Of a DNA stretch of 64,000 nt, positions 26,336 through 35,041 are shown in pieces. The position numbers and the translations under genes are program-made. Every line of letters begins with the position of its first letter. The stretch's first letter is position 1. The notes beneath the pieces are model-generated. The model was not told the origin of the DNA and made no database searches. It saw nothing but the letters and a program-made list of their open reading frames with translations. The stretch comes from Rhodobium gokarnense (GTDB lineage Bacteria > Pseudomonadota > Alphaproteobacteria > Rhizobiales > Rhodobiaceae), in contig NZ_JAOQNS010000002.1 of NCBI RefSeq assembly GCF_025961475.1, positions 124,001 to 188,000 on the forward strand. Reading direction: 5' to 3'.

Positions 26336-28741
26336 ATGACGACCGAGACTGCAGCCGAGACGGACATGCTCGACGCGCTTCTGAAAAACTATCGCCCGCC
26401 GACCGGAAGCGCCGATGAGCTGCTCGACGCCTCGGGTAATATCCGTCCTGTCTGGAACCCCTTCGTCAACTATCTCGCCGGCCTTGCCCCGGAGGATATC
26501 ACCCGCCAGTTCGGCAATGCCGACCAGTATCTGCGTGATGCCGGCGTGTTCTTCCGCCAGTACGGCGAGGAGGGTGCGGCGGAGCGCGACTGGCCGCTCA
26601 GCCATGTCCCCGTCATCATCAACCAGGACGACTGGACGCAAATCGCTGAAGGGTTGAGCCAGCGCGCCGACCTGCTCGAGGCGCTTGTCGCCGACCTTTA
26701 CGGCCCCAACCGGCTGGTCCGCGACGGCTATCTGCCGGCCTCGCTGATCGCCCGCAGCCCGGAATGGCTGCGCCCGTTGGTCGGCGTCGCCCCGCGCTCC
26801 GGCCATTTCCTGCATTTCATCGCCTTTGAGATCGGCCGCGGCCCGGACGGCACCTGGTGGGTGCTCGGCGACCGCACCCAGGCGCCCTCCGGCGCCGGCT
26901 TCGCGCTGGAAAACCGCGTCGCCACCACCCGCGCCTTTTCCGATTTCCTCGCCAGGGCCCATGTCCACCGCCTCGCCGGCTTCTTCCGCGAGTTCCGCGA
27001 CGCGCTGACCGCGCTGCGCGGCGACGACGAGGGCCGCGCCAGCATCCTGACGCCGGGACCCCACAACGACACCTATTACGAGCACGCCTATATCGCCCGC
27101 TATCTCGGCCTCTGGCTGCTGCAGGGCGAGGACCTCACCGTCGAGAACGGCCGCGTCATGGTCCGCACCATCTCGGGGCTCAGGCCGCTCAGCGTGCTGT
27201 GGCGCCGGGTCGATGCGGAATGGGTCGACCCGCTGGAACTGAACGAGGGCTCGCGCCTCGGCACCGCCGGCCTCATCGGCGCCATCCGCTCCGGCAACCT
27301 GACGATGGTCAACGCGCTCGGCAGCGGCGTGCTGGAGACCCGCGCCCTTCTCGCCTTTCTGCCGCGCGTCTGCAAGGCGCTGCGCGGCGAATCCCTGCAG
27401 CTTCCGAACGTCGCCACCTGGTGGTGCGGCCAGGAGGCGGAGCGCGACCACGTCAAGGCCAATCTCGACGGCATGCTGGTCGACGACGCCCTGTCGACCC
27501 GGCTGCCCTTCGAGCCGTCGCGCACCCGGCGCGGCCGCCGGCCCGGTCCGGACCGCGATCCCGAGGCGCTGTTGAAATGGATCGACGGCGATCCCGGCGC
27601 CGTCGTCGGCCAGGAGGTCGTGACGCTGTCGACGACGCCGGCCTATGTCGACGGCGAGCTGCTGCCGCGGCCGATGAGCCTGCGCGTCTTCCTCGCCCGC
27701 ACGCCGAACGGCTGGACCGTCATGCCCGGCGGCTTTGCCCGCATCGGCCACAGCGATGATCCGGCGGCAATCGCCATGCAGAAGGGCGGCTCGGCCGCCG
27801 ACGTCTGGATCGCCGCCGACGGTCCCGTCGACCACTCCGTGACGCTGACGCAGCCCGAGACGCCGTTCCGCCGCCGGCGCCCGCCCATGCTGCCGAGCCG
27901 CGCCGCCGACAACCTCTACTGGCTCGGCCGCTACATCGAGCGTTCAGAGGGCCTGTTCCGGCTGACCCGCGCCTACCACGCCCGCCTTGCCGAGGCCGAG
28001 GACCCGGCCTCCGATCCGCTTCTGATCGCCCTCGGCGAGCACCTTGCCGGCTTCGGCGTGGAGCCGGAGGAATGCCTGCCGGAGGGCCTGTGCAGTGCCG
28101 TCGATGCCGCGGTGACGAGCGCCAGCCAGATCCGCGACCGCTTCTCGATCGACGGCTGGACGGCGCTTTCCGAATTGCGCCGCGAGGTCAATGGCATGCG
28201 CCGCAGGGTCCGGCCGGGCACCGACTGCGCCGCCGCCATGGGCGTCCTGTTGCGCAAGATCACCGGCTTTTCCGGCCTCGTCCACGAAAACATGTACCGG
28301 GTCTCCGGCTGGCGCTTCCTGCGCATCGGCCGCGCCCTGGAGCGGGCGCTGGCGACGACCTCGGCCCTTGCCGTCTTTGCCGATCCGGAAAGCCCGGTCG
28401 GCGGCCTCGACCTTGCCGTTGAGATCGGCGACAGCGTCATGTCCCACCGCCGCCGCTACTCCGTCGCGACCAGCCGGCCGACCGTCGTCGATCTTCTCGC
28501 CCTCGACGACAGGAACCCGCGCTCCGTGCTCTACCAGCTGTCCGACATCCATGACCATGTCGATGCCCTGCCCGGCGCCAGTGTCAACGGCCAGCCCTCC
28601 GAACTGGTCAAGGCGGTGCTGCGCGCCGAGACCGATCTCATGGTCGAGAGCCCGGAGACCTTGGACACGACGGCGCTCTATGCCACCTGGAGCGCCATCG
28701 CGGAGATCTCCGACCGGCTTTTCGAAGCGTATCTGAGATAG
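26336..28741 (+). CDS. Circularly permuted ATP-grasp protein fused to Alpha-E domain
   Basis: 801-residue fusion. Residues about 25-505 are a circularly permuted ATP-grasp (older names DUF404/DUF407): RPVWNPFVNYL at the start, HFLHFIAFEIGRGPDGTWWV, LTPGPHNDTYYEHAYIARYLG, and LPRVCKALRGESLQLPNVATWWCG, a hallmark of the family. Residues 518-801 are the helical Alpha-E domain (older name DUF403), opening with MLPSRAADNLYWLGRYIERSE. In many genomes these are separate neighbouring genes; here they are one protein. ATP-grasp enzymes activate a carboxylate as acyl-phosphate and ligate an amine, so a peptide- or amide-forming role is inferred. Followed after 9 bp by the small transglutaminase gene. 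Confidence 0.93.
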   Translation: MTTETAAETDMLDALLKNYRPPTGSADELLDASGNIRPVWNPFVNYLAGLAPEDITRQFGNADQYLRDAGVFFRQYGEEGAAERDWPLSHVPVIINQDDWTQIAEGLSQRADLLEALVADLYGPNRLVRDGYLPASLIARSPEWLRPLVGVAPRSGHFLHFIAFEIGRGPDGTWWVLGDRTQAPSGAGFALENRVATTRAFSDFLARAHVHRLAGFFREFRDALTALRGDDEGRASILTPGPHNDTYYEHAYIARYLGLWLLQGEDLTVENGRVMVRTISGLRPLSVLWRRVDAEWVDPLELNEGSRLGTAGLIGAIRSGNLTMVNALGSGVLETRALLAFLPRVCKALRGESLQLPNVATWWCGQEAERDHVKANLDGMLVDDALSTRLPFEPSRTRRGRRPGPDRDPEALLKWIDGDPGAVVGQEVVTLSTTPAYVDGELLPRPMSLRVFLARTPNGWTVMPGGFARIGHSDDPAAIAMQKGGSAADVWIAADGPVDHSVTLTQPETPFRRRRPPMLPSRAADNLYWLGRYIERSEGLFRLTRAYHARLAEAEDPASDPLLIALGEHLAGFGVEPEECLPEGLCSAVDAAVTSASQIRDRFSIDGWTALSELRREVNGMRRRVRPGTDCAAAMGVLLRKITGFSGLVHENMYRVSGWRFLRIGRALERALATTSALAVFADPESPVGGLDLAVEIGDSVMSHRRRYSVATSRPTVVDLLALDDRNPRSVLYQLSDIHDHVDALPGASVNGQPSELVKAVLRAETDLMVESPETLDTTALYATWSAIAEISDRLFEAYLR

Positions 28742-28750
28742 GCGGCGCCC

Positions 28751-29629
28751 GTGCTTTTCGATATCCGCCTTCAGATCACCTACGAATACGAGGACCCGGC
28801 GGTCGCCGCCCGGCACATCCTCCACCTGATGCCCGCCGGCCTCGACGGCGAGCAGCGCCTGATCGCCGGCTCCATCGACATCCAGCCGCCGCCGGACGAA
28901 TGGATCAGCCGCACGGATTTCTTCGGCAACCAGGTCGCCGAGATCGCCTATCGCTCGCCCCATTCGGAGGAGTCCTTCCTCGTCCAGGGGCGGGTCGAGC
29001 GTTTTGCCCGCGGCGCGGAACTGGACATCACGCCTCCGCTTGCCGGCCTTTCCCGGGAGATCGCCGGGGTCCATTCGCTGGGGCCCGACGCGCCGACCCA
29101 TTTCCTCGGCGCCTCCAAGCGGGTGCCGATCGACGACGACATCACCGCCTATGCCCGCGAGCAGATATCGGACGGCATGACGGTCTTCGACATCGTCAGG
29201 ACCTTCGGCCTGGCGCTGAACCGCGACATCCGCTTCGACCCGGAGGCAACGACGGTGGAGACGCCGCCGCGCGAGGCCTTCGACAACCGGCACGGGGTCT
29301 GCCAGGACTTCACGCACATCATGATCGCGGGGCTTCGCGGCCTCGGCATTCCGGCCGGCTATGTCAGCGGCTTTCTGCGCACCGAGCCGCCGCCGGGCCA
29401 GCCGCGGCTGGAAGGCGCGGACGCCATGCACGCCTGGGTCCGCGCCTGGTGCGGCATCGAGACCGGCTGGATCGAGTACGATCCGACCAACGCCATGATG
29501 GTCGGCCAGGACCACATCGTCATCGCCCGCGGCCGCGACTATTTCGACGTCGCCCCGGTCAAGGGCGTCTCCCGCAGCTCCGGCACCCAGACCACCAAGC
29601 AGGCGGTGGACGTGATCCCGCAGGGGTGA
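28751..29629 (+). CDS. Transglutaminase-like cysteine protease/amidase
   Basis: 292-residue cytoplasmic protein, last gene of the cluster. It opens with a GTG (MLFDIRLQITYEYEDPAVAARHILHLMP), typical of the bacterial transglutaminase N-terminal beta domain. The papain-like core has C184 (GVCQDFTHIMIAGLRGLGIP), H227 (AMHAWVRAWCG) and D244 (WIEYDPTN), so the triad is complete. Proteins with this fold usually cleave or transfer amide bonds. In this setting it is predicted to process the product of the ATP-grasp/Alpha-E enzyme, or to remove a tag. Only 9 bp separate it from the ATP-grasp gene, so they form an operon. Confidence 0.92.
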   Translation: MLFDIRLQITYEYEDPAVAARHILHLMPAGLDGEQRLIAGSIDIQPPPDEWISRTDFFGNQVAEIAYRSPHSEESFLVQGRVERFARGAELDITPPLAGLSREIAGVHSLGPDAPTHFLGASKRVPIDDDITAYAREQISDGMTVFDIVRTFGLALNRDIRFDPEATTVETPPREAFDNRHGVCQDFTHIMIAGLRGLGIPAGYVSGFLRTEPPPGQPRLEGADAMHAWVRAWCGIETGWIEYDPTNAMMVGQDHIVIARGRDYFDVAPVKGVSRSSGTQTTKQAVDVIPQG

Positions 29630-29682
29630 GGGCGGCGTGCCTAACCCGCTTCGGCCTGTCCGATCGTTCTGAAACGCTGCAT

Positions 29683-29805
29683 GGATTGCCGCGTCGGCCT
29701 TTCCAGGCTCGCGTCGCGCGCCGCTCCCCGTCCTTCGGACCCTCGCAATGACGTTGAAATTATTGAGAAAACCGTCATTGCGAGCGCAGCGAAGCAATCC
29801 AGAGC
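29683..29805. repeat. Type A palindromic intergenic repeat
   Basis: Perfect inner arms CTCGCAATGACG (29742-29753) and CGTCATTGCGAG (29773-29784) with a 19-bp AT-rich loop, flanked by GGATTGC and GCAATCC outer arms. Same arms and same loop length as the element at 15083-15170. It lies after the last transglutaminase gene and may terminate its transcript. Confidence 0.75.
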
Positions 29806-29887
29806 GGCGTGGCGGGGTTGACTGAGGTTTTTTGGAGCGCCTCCCTATCCGGCGAATGGATCGCTCCCGCCTGCCACACCCTCGACC

Positions 29888-30686
29888 GTCACCCCGGCCC
29901 CCGAGCCGGGGCCTATTGCCCCTGTCTATACGGTATGCCGTCCGTTGTGGGAACGAGGAGGTTGCCCGCGGCTGATGCCGCGACAAGAACCGCGACGGCA
30001 TACCACGTCGACACGGGCAATGGGTCCCGGCTCTCCGCTTCGCTCCGGCCGGGATGACGGGAGAGGGTGCGGCTACTCGGAGGCATGCTGCCGGCGCCGC
30101 TCTGGATCGCCGCGTCGGCCTGACGGCCTCCTCGCGATGACGCCGAGAAAAGACAATGGTCAGTCAAGACGACCCACTCCCGCCTGCCACAACCTCCGCC
30201 GTCACCCCGGCCCCCGAGCCGGGGCCTATTGTCCCTGTCCACACGGCATGCCCGGTGTTGTCGGGCTGAGGCGGTTGCTCGATGCCGACGCCGCGGCAAG
30301 ACTCGATAGGGGCTACTGCGTGGAGACGGAAAATGGGTCCCGGCTCTCCGCTGCGCTCCGGCCGGGATGACGGGAGAGGGTGCGGCTACTCGGAGGCATG
30401 CTGCCGGCGCCGCTCTGGATCGCCGCGTCGGCCTGACGGCCTCCTCGCGATGACGCCGAGAAAAGACAATGGTCAGTCAGGACGTCCCACTCCCGCCTGC
30501 CACATCCTCAGTCGTCACCCCGGCCCCCGAGCCGGGGCCTATTGCCCCTGTCCACACGGTATGCCCGGTGTTGTCGGGCTGAGGCGGTTGCTCGATGCCG
30601 ACGCCGCGACAAGACCCGATAGGGGCTACTGCGTGGAGACGGACAATGGGTCCCGGCTCTCCGCTTCGCTCCGGCCGGGATGACGG
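29888..30686. repeat. 313-bp tandem repeat, two full copies plus a partial copy, built from type B elements
   Basis: GTCACCCCGGCCCCCGAGCC starts at 29888, 30201 and 30514, and GGGATGACGG starts at 30051, 30364 and 30677. Both series have a period of exactly 313 bp. Copies 30061-30373 and 30374-30686 are nearly identical by eye; the first copy is partial and more diverged in its middle. Each unit contains a GC palindrome (CCCCGG...CCGGGG), the GCCCCTGTCCACACGGTATGCC-like core, a TCCCGGCTCTCCGCTTCGCT-type end and half of a type A element. The reading frames across it reflect the repeat and are not genes. The remaining bases up to 30876 hold no recognised feature. Confidence 0.85.
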
Positions 30687-30876
30687 GGGAGGGGACGCGA
30701 CAACCTTCGAAAGCGCCAAAGTCGCGGCTGTGGCTGGGTAGGCCGCTGGAAGGAGAACTCCCTCCGGTTCTCGTTGGTGCGAACCAACGAAAACCGGCAA
30801 GCGCAAGCGCGCGCCGGCGCCTTTGCGTCGTAAAGCCTGCGTGGCGTCTGAACGCGACCGGTTCCGGAGGGGCCGG

Positions 30877-32337
30877 TCAGAACAAAGTGAAATACTCCCG
30901 CTGCTCCCACTCGGAGACCGTGGTCAGATAACGGTCCCACTCCGCCCGCTTGATGCGCGAGAGGTAGGCGACGAACTCCGGGCCGATGGCGCCGGCAAAG
31001 AGCGTGCCCGCCTCGAAGGCCTCGACGGCCGAGATCAGGCTCTTGGGCAGTTCCGGCGCGCCGCTGTCATAGGGCGTCTCGACCGGTGCGGGGGCTTCCA
31101 GCCCGCGCGCAAGGCCGTCGAGGCCGGCAAGGATCTGCGAGGCGAAATAGTAGTAGGGGTTGGCAGCCGGTTCGGCGACCCGGTTCTCGATCCGGCTCGC
31201 CCGGTCGTGCGGGCTGAAGAGGGCGCGGATCATCGCCCCCTTGTTGTCGTGACCCCACTGGATGCGGTCCGGCGCCAACTGGTAGGGCTGGTAGCGCTTA
31301 TAGCCGTTGACCGTCGGCGTGGTCAGGAGGCAGCACTCCGCGGCGTGCTCCAGAAGCCCGGCGATCCAGGCCGAAGCGGTCGGGCTGATGGTGCCGTCGG
31401 CGGCCGGCATGAAGAGGTTGTCGCCGGTCGCGAGGTCCTGCACGGACTGGTGCAGGTGCCAGCCGCTCGCCGCCCCGTTGTCGACCTTCGGCCGGCACAT
31501 GAAGGTGCCGTGCAGGCCCCGCTGGCGGCAGTACTGCTTGGTCATCGACCGGAACAGCATCATCGCGTCGGCATGGGCCATGGGGTGATCCGGATCGAAG
31601 GTGAATTCAAGCTGGCTCGGCCCGAACTCGGCCTCCATGGACCGGATCGGCAGGCCGAGGGTCTCGCAGCCGCGCCGCAGCTCGTCCATCAGCCCTTCCA
31701 GCATGTCGTAGACGCCTTCCGTCAGGAGCTGGTAGCCGTGGGCGAGCAGGCTGGTCTCCGGCGGCAGGCCCGGCATGCCCGCATCGCCATGGGCGAGCCG
31801 TGTCTCCTCGATGCGGAAGATATGGAACTCGACCTCAAGGCCAACGGTGAGTTGCAGGCCGCGCTCCGTCAGCTTGTCGAGCGCCGTCTTCAGCACGGTG
31901 CGGGCGGAAAACGGGATCGCGCTGCCGTCCTTCTGGACGACATCGCAGAGGATCGAGGCCGAGTGCGGCGAGAACGGCAGCACCCGGTAAGTGGCCGGAT
32001 CGGGGACGAGGAGGATGTCCCCGGCACCGACCAGCGCGCCGGTGCCGAAGCCGGCGTCCGTGCCCCAGACCGGAAACACGGTTCGGTGCGAGGTGTCCTT
32101 CAGGAGCAGGGTGGAGGGCGCGGTGATGCCGTTCTTGAAGGCGGAGGCCACCGCTCCCGCGACCATCGTCTTGCCGCGCAGGACGCCGTGCTGGTCGGCG
32201 AAGGAGAACCGCACGGTCTCGATGCCATCGGCCTGGAGGCGCTCGATGACGTCGGCGGCCAGCCGCGCGTCCTCCGGCGTCATGTGGCCGTGCTCGGCGA
32301 GGAACCCGGCGGCAATGTCAGAAGCGATATCGGCCAT
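30877..32337 (-). CDS. Glutamine synthetase-like protein (probable gamma-glutamyl-amide/amine ligase)
   Basis: 486-residue member of the glutamine synthetase superfamily, of the GlnA-like group that glutamylates amines or similar compounds rather than making glutamine. Visible: RFSFADQHGVLRGKT (N-terminal beta-grasp), VGLEVEFHIFRIEE (metal-binding glutamates), EAEFGPSQLEFTFDP, GSGWHLHQSV-like GAASGWHLHQS, NGYKRYQPYQLAPDRIQWGHDNKG, and RIENRVAEPAANPYYYFAS (metal-binding glutamate/arginine). The adenylylation-site region of true GlnA was not recognised. It is the last gene of a five-gene operon, 30 bp after the Rieske oxygenase gene, which suggests catabolism of a glutamylated substrate. Good AAAGGA ribosome site. 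Confidence 0.88.
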   Translation of the reverse strand: MADIASDIAAGFLAEHGHMTPEDARLAADVIERLQADGIETVRFSFADQHGVLRGKTMVAGAVASAFKNGITAPSTLLLKDTSHRTVFPVWGTDAGFGTGALVGAGDILLVPDPATYRVLPFSPHSASILCDVVQKDGSAIPFSARTVLKTALDKLTERGLQLTVGLEVEFHIFRIEETRLAHGDAGMPGLPPETSLLAHGYQLLTEGVYDMLEGLMDELRRGCETLGLPIRSMEAEFGPSQLEFTFDPDHPMAHADAMMLFRSMTKQYCRQRGLHGTFMCRPKVDNGAASGWHLHQSVQDLATGDNLFMPAADGTISPTASAWIAGLLEHAAECCLLTTPTVNGYKRYQPYQLAPDRIQWGHDNKGAMIRALFSPHDRASRIENRVAEPAANPYYYFASQILAGLDGLARGLEAPAPVETPYDSGAPELPKSLISAVEAFEAGTLFAGAIGPEFVAYLSRIKRAEWDRYLTTVSEWEQREYFTLF

Positions 32338-32367
32338 CGTTCGGTCCTTTACGTCAGGAACGGGCGC

Positions 32368-33684
32368 TCACAGCGCTGCGTCCCAGGAGCAGGCGGTGCG
32401 GCGGGCGGCGTCGCTGTCGCGCCAGAGGCTGTCCCAGTCGTCGCTCGGGCCGATCGCATCGATGGCGACCGGGCCCTTGACCTCGGCAAGATCGCCCTCG
32501 CCCAGCATCGGCAGGCCTTCGGTGGAGCCTTCGGCCACCTTGGCGATGGCGGCGCGCATCAGCCGCCGGTAGCGCGAGATGCCGACATCCGTGCGGCCGA
32601 GATGCTCGCGGGTGCGGTCCTGGATCGGCCCCATGGATTCCACCGCCCACTGGTCGTGGACGTTGATGTCGAGGCCCATGCCCGTATAGGTGAGGTCGCG
32701 CTGTTCGTCCGGATCGTAGCCGTAATTGTTGCGCTTGTTGCGGACCGGCGCGTAGTCCGGCAACCGGTGCTCCTTGAGGCGCTGTTCGCGCATCAGGGTC
32801 TTGTTCACCGGCTTCCCGAAGCTGACGAACATGGAGTACCAGTAGCAGGTCTCGTCATCGATCGGCACGTGCCACTGGGTGATCGTCATCTCGTTCGACA
32901 TCGGGATGCAGATCGCCTCCGGGAACACCTGATTGGTGACGCGCACATGGCTGCGCCCGTCCGGCATGTGCCGGAGCGCGATCAGCCTGAGGCCGTAATC
33001 GGTCTCCTCCACCTTGATCTCCGGCCGCGGATAGTCGCGCAGGAGCTGGGTCATCGGGATATCGGTGTCGGCGGCGCGGTCGCGGAACTGCTTGCCGTAG
33101 CCCTCGTTCGGGTCCTCGTCCTGCAGGAAGCGGTGCAGGAACGAGGCGTGCGCCGGGTCGATGCCAACCTCTAACGCCTGCAGCCAGTTGCACTCCCACA
33201 GCCCCTTGAAGGCAAAGACGTGGCTGTCCGGCGCGGCAAAGCAGTCAAGGGCCGGGAAGGGCGGCGGATCGCCGGGGCCCATATAGGCAAAGACGATGCC
33301 GTTCTTCTCCTCGACCGGATAGGACGTCACCTTGATCTGGGTGTGCATCTGGCTCTTTTCCGGCTCGCCGGGCTGCTCCACACACTGGCCGGTGCGGTCG
33401 AAATGCCAGCCGTGGAAGGGGCAGCGGAGGCCGTCGTCCTCGCGCCGCCCGAAGCACAGGTCGACGCCGCGGTGCGGGCAGAACCGGTCGATGAGGCCGA
33501 GCTTGCCGGAATTGTCGCGAAACAGCACCAGATCCTCGCCGAGGAGTTTGACCGGCACGACGGGGCGCTCGGCGACCAGTTCGTCGGACAGCGCGGCCGG
33601 CTGCCAGTAGCGGCGCAGCACATCGCCGGCCGGCGCGCCGGGACCGACGCGGGTCAACTGGTCGTTCTGTTCCTGGCTCATCAT
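32368..33684 (-). CDS. Rieske [2Fe-2S] ring-hydroxylating oxygenase, alpha subunit (phthalate dioxygenase type)
   Basis: 438-residue catalytic oxygenase subunit. The Rieske motif is CPHRG...CPFHGW (residues about 69-93). The mononuclear iron site appears in DPAHASFLH, the usual D-x2-H-x4-H arrangement. The N-terminal QNDQLTRVGPGAPAGDVLRRYW pattern and length place it with the homomultimeric phthalate 4,5-dioxygenase-like group that needs no beta subunit. No reductase or ferredoxin gene lies nearby, so electrons must come from a partner elsewhere. Two adjacent ATGs (33684, 33681) are possible starts behind GAGGAG. It lies between the TRAP transporter genes and the GS-like gene on one strand. 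Substrate unknown. Confidence 0.9.
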   Translation of the reverse strand: MMSQEQNDQLTRVGPGAPAGDVLRRYWQPAALSDELVAERPVVPVKLLGEDLVLFRDNSGKLGLIDRFCPHRGVDLCFGRREDDGLRCPFHGWHFDRTGQCVEQPGEPEKSQMHTQIKVTSYPVEEKNGIVFAYMGPGDPPPFPALDCFAAPDSHVFAFKGLWECNWLQALEVGIDPAHASFLHRFLQDEDPNEGYGKQFRDRAADTDIPMTQLLRDYPRPEIKVEETDYGLRLIALRHMPDGRSHVRVTNQVFPEAICIPMSNEMTITQWHVPIDDETCYWYSMFVSFGKPVNKTLMREQRLKEHRLPDYAPVRNKRNNYGYDPDEQRDLTYTGMGLDINVHDQWAVESMGPIQDRTREHLGRTDVGISRYRRLMRAAIAKVAEGSTEGLPMLGEGDLAEVKGPVAIDAIGPSDDWDSLWRDSDAARRTACSWDAAL

Positions 33685-33742
33685 GGCATGGGTCTCCTCG
33701 GGTGCTCTGTCGTCTGCAGCGACGGTTGCTGAAAGGATGCCA

Positions 33743-35041
33743 TCACAGCCGCCCCGGAAGGAACAGCGCGATGGCGGGAAAGGCGACGAGAATGGCGAGC
33801 CGCACCAGGTCGGTGACGACGAAGGGCAGGACGCCGGCCATGATCGTCTTGATGTTGAGTTCCGGCGCCGCGCTCTTGACCATGAAGAGGTTCATGCCGA
33901 CCGGCGGCGAGATGAGGCCGAGTTCCACGGTGACGACGGCGATGATGCCGAACCAGACCGGATCGAACCCGGCCGCAACGATCACCGGAAAGAAGATCGG
34001 CACGGTCAGCAGGATCATCGCCAGGCTTTCCATGAAACAGCCGAGGACGATGTAGAAGAGGAGGATCGCGCCGAGGATCTGCCAGGGCGACAGCCCGTTT
34101 CCTTGCATGAAATCGACCATGGCGAAGGAGAGCTGCGAGGTGGAGATGACGAAGCCGAGGACCTCCGCGCCGATCAGGATGAAGAAGATCGTCGCCGTCG
34201 TGTAGACCGTCGCATAGACCGCCTCGCGGAACTGCTTCCAGGTCAGGCCGCGAAACAGCGCGTAGATGAGCGCGAACAGCGCGCCGGCGCCGCCCGCCTC
34301 CGTCGGCGTGAAGAAGCCGCCATAGAGCCCGCCCATGACGAGGCCGAAGAGGCCGAAGGCCGGCAGGAAGCGCTTTGCGGCATCGAGCACCGTATCGGCG
34401 TTGGCGGTCTCCGGTGCGCTGCGGTCCCGGGCCGGCCACAGCCGGGCGAGCAGCATGACGGTGACGACGTAGAGCGAATAAGCAAGGATGCCGGGCAGGA
34501 TGCCGGCAAGGAACATCTCGCCGACCGACTGCTCGGTGATGAGGGCGTAGAGAAGGAGCGCGATCGACGGCGGGATCATGATGCCGAGCGTGCCGCCGGC
34601 GGCGAGCGAGCCGGCAGCGAGGCGCGCGTCGTAGCCCCTCTTGACCATTTCCGGATAGGCGACGCGCGTCATCGTCGAAGCGGTGGCGAGCGAGGAGCCG
34701 GAGACGGTGGAAAACACCGCGCTAGCGGTAATGCCGGCCGCGCCGAGCCCGCCCGACCAGCCGCGGGTCAGCCGCTCGGAAGCGCGGAAGAGATCGCCGG
34801 CCATGCCCGATTGCGAGACGAGGTTGCCCATCAGGATGAACAGCGGCACCAGGGTGAAGGAATAGGAGGACGCGGTCTCGTAGGCGGCGGTCTTGAGGAC
34901 CGAGAGCGCCGGGTCGACGCCGATCATGGCGGCAAAGCCGCCGAAGCCGACGACGATCATGGCAAGCCCGACCGGGCAGCCGAGGAGGACGACGGCGAAC
35001 AGGGCGAGGATCGACAAGATGCCTGTGGTCTGCATATCCAT
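33743..35041 (-). CDS. TRAP transporter large permease (DctM family)
   Basis: Large membrane subunit of a tripartite periplasmic transporter driving uptake with an ion gradient. From the ATG at 35041 (MDMQTTGILSILALFAVVLLGCPVG) it has 432 residues and about twelve hydrophobic segments. Family blocks include PLFILMGNLVSQSGMA, ASAVFSTVSGSSLATASTM, AGGTLGIMIPPSI and GLISPPVGMNLFMVK. An upstream in-frame extension to 35143 overlaps dctQ and is arginine-rich, so it was rejected. Its start codon shares one base with the dctQ stop (TGATG), showing translational coupling. Confidence 0.95.
   Translation of the reverse strand: MDMQTTGILSILALFAVVLLGCPVGLAMIVVGFGGFAAMIGVDPALSVLKTAAYETASSYSFTLVPLFILMGNLVSQSGMAGDLFRASERLTRGWSGGLGAAGITASAVFSTVSGSSLATASTMTRVAYPEMVKRGYDARLAAGSLAAGGTLGIMIPPSIALLLYALITEQSVGEMFLAGILPGILAYSLYVVTVMLLARLWPARDRSAPETANADTVLDAAKRFLPAFGLFGLVMGGLYGGFFTPTEAGGAGALFALIYALFRGLTWKQFREAVYATVYTTATIFFILIGAEVLGFVISTSQLSFAMVDFMQGNGLSPWQILGAILLFYIVLGCFMESLAMILLTVPIFFPVIVAAGFDPVWFGIIAVVTVELGLISPPVGMNLFMVKSAAPELNIKTIMAGVLPFVVTDLVRLAILVAFPAIALFLPGRL

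Noticed and set aside
29809-30683. Series of short, nearly identical plus-strand frames (82-141 codons)
   Set aside because: They repeat with the 313-bp DNA unit and reflect repeat sequence. No ribosome site or domain supports translation.
29630-30876. Possible CRISPR-like array
   Set aside because: The repeat period is 313 bp with whole units repeated, no short repeats with unique spacers and no cas genes nearby.
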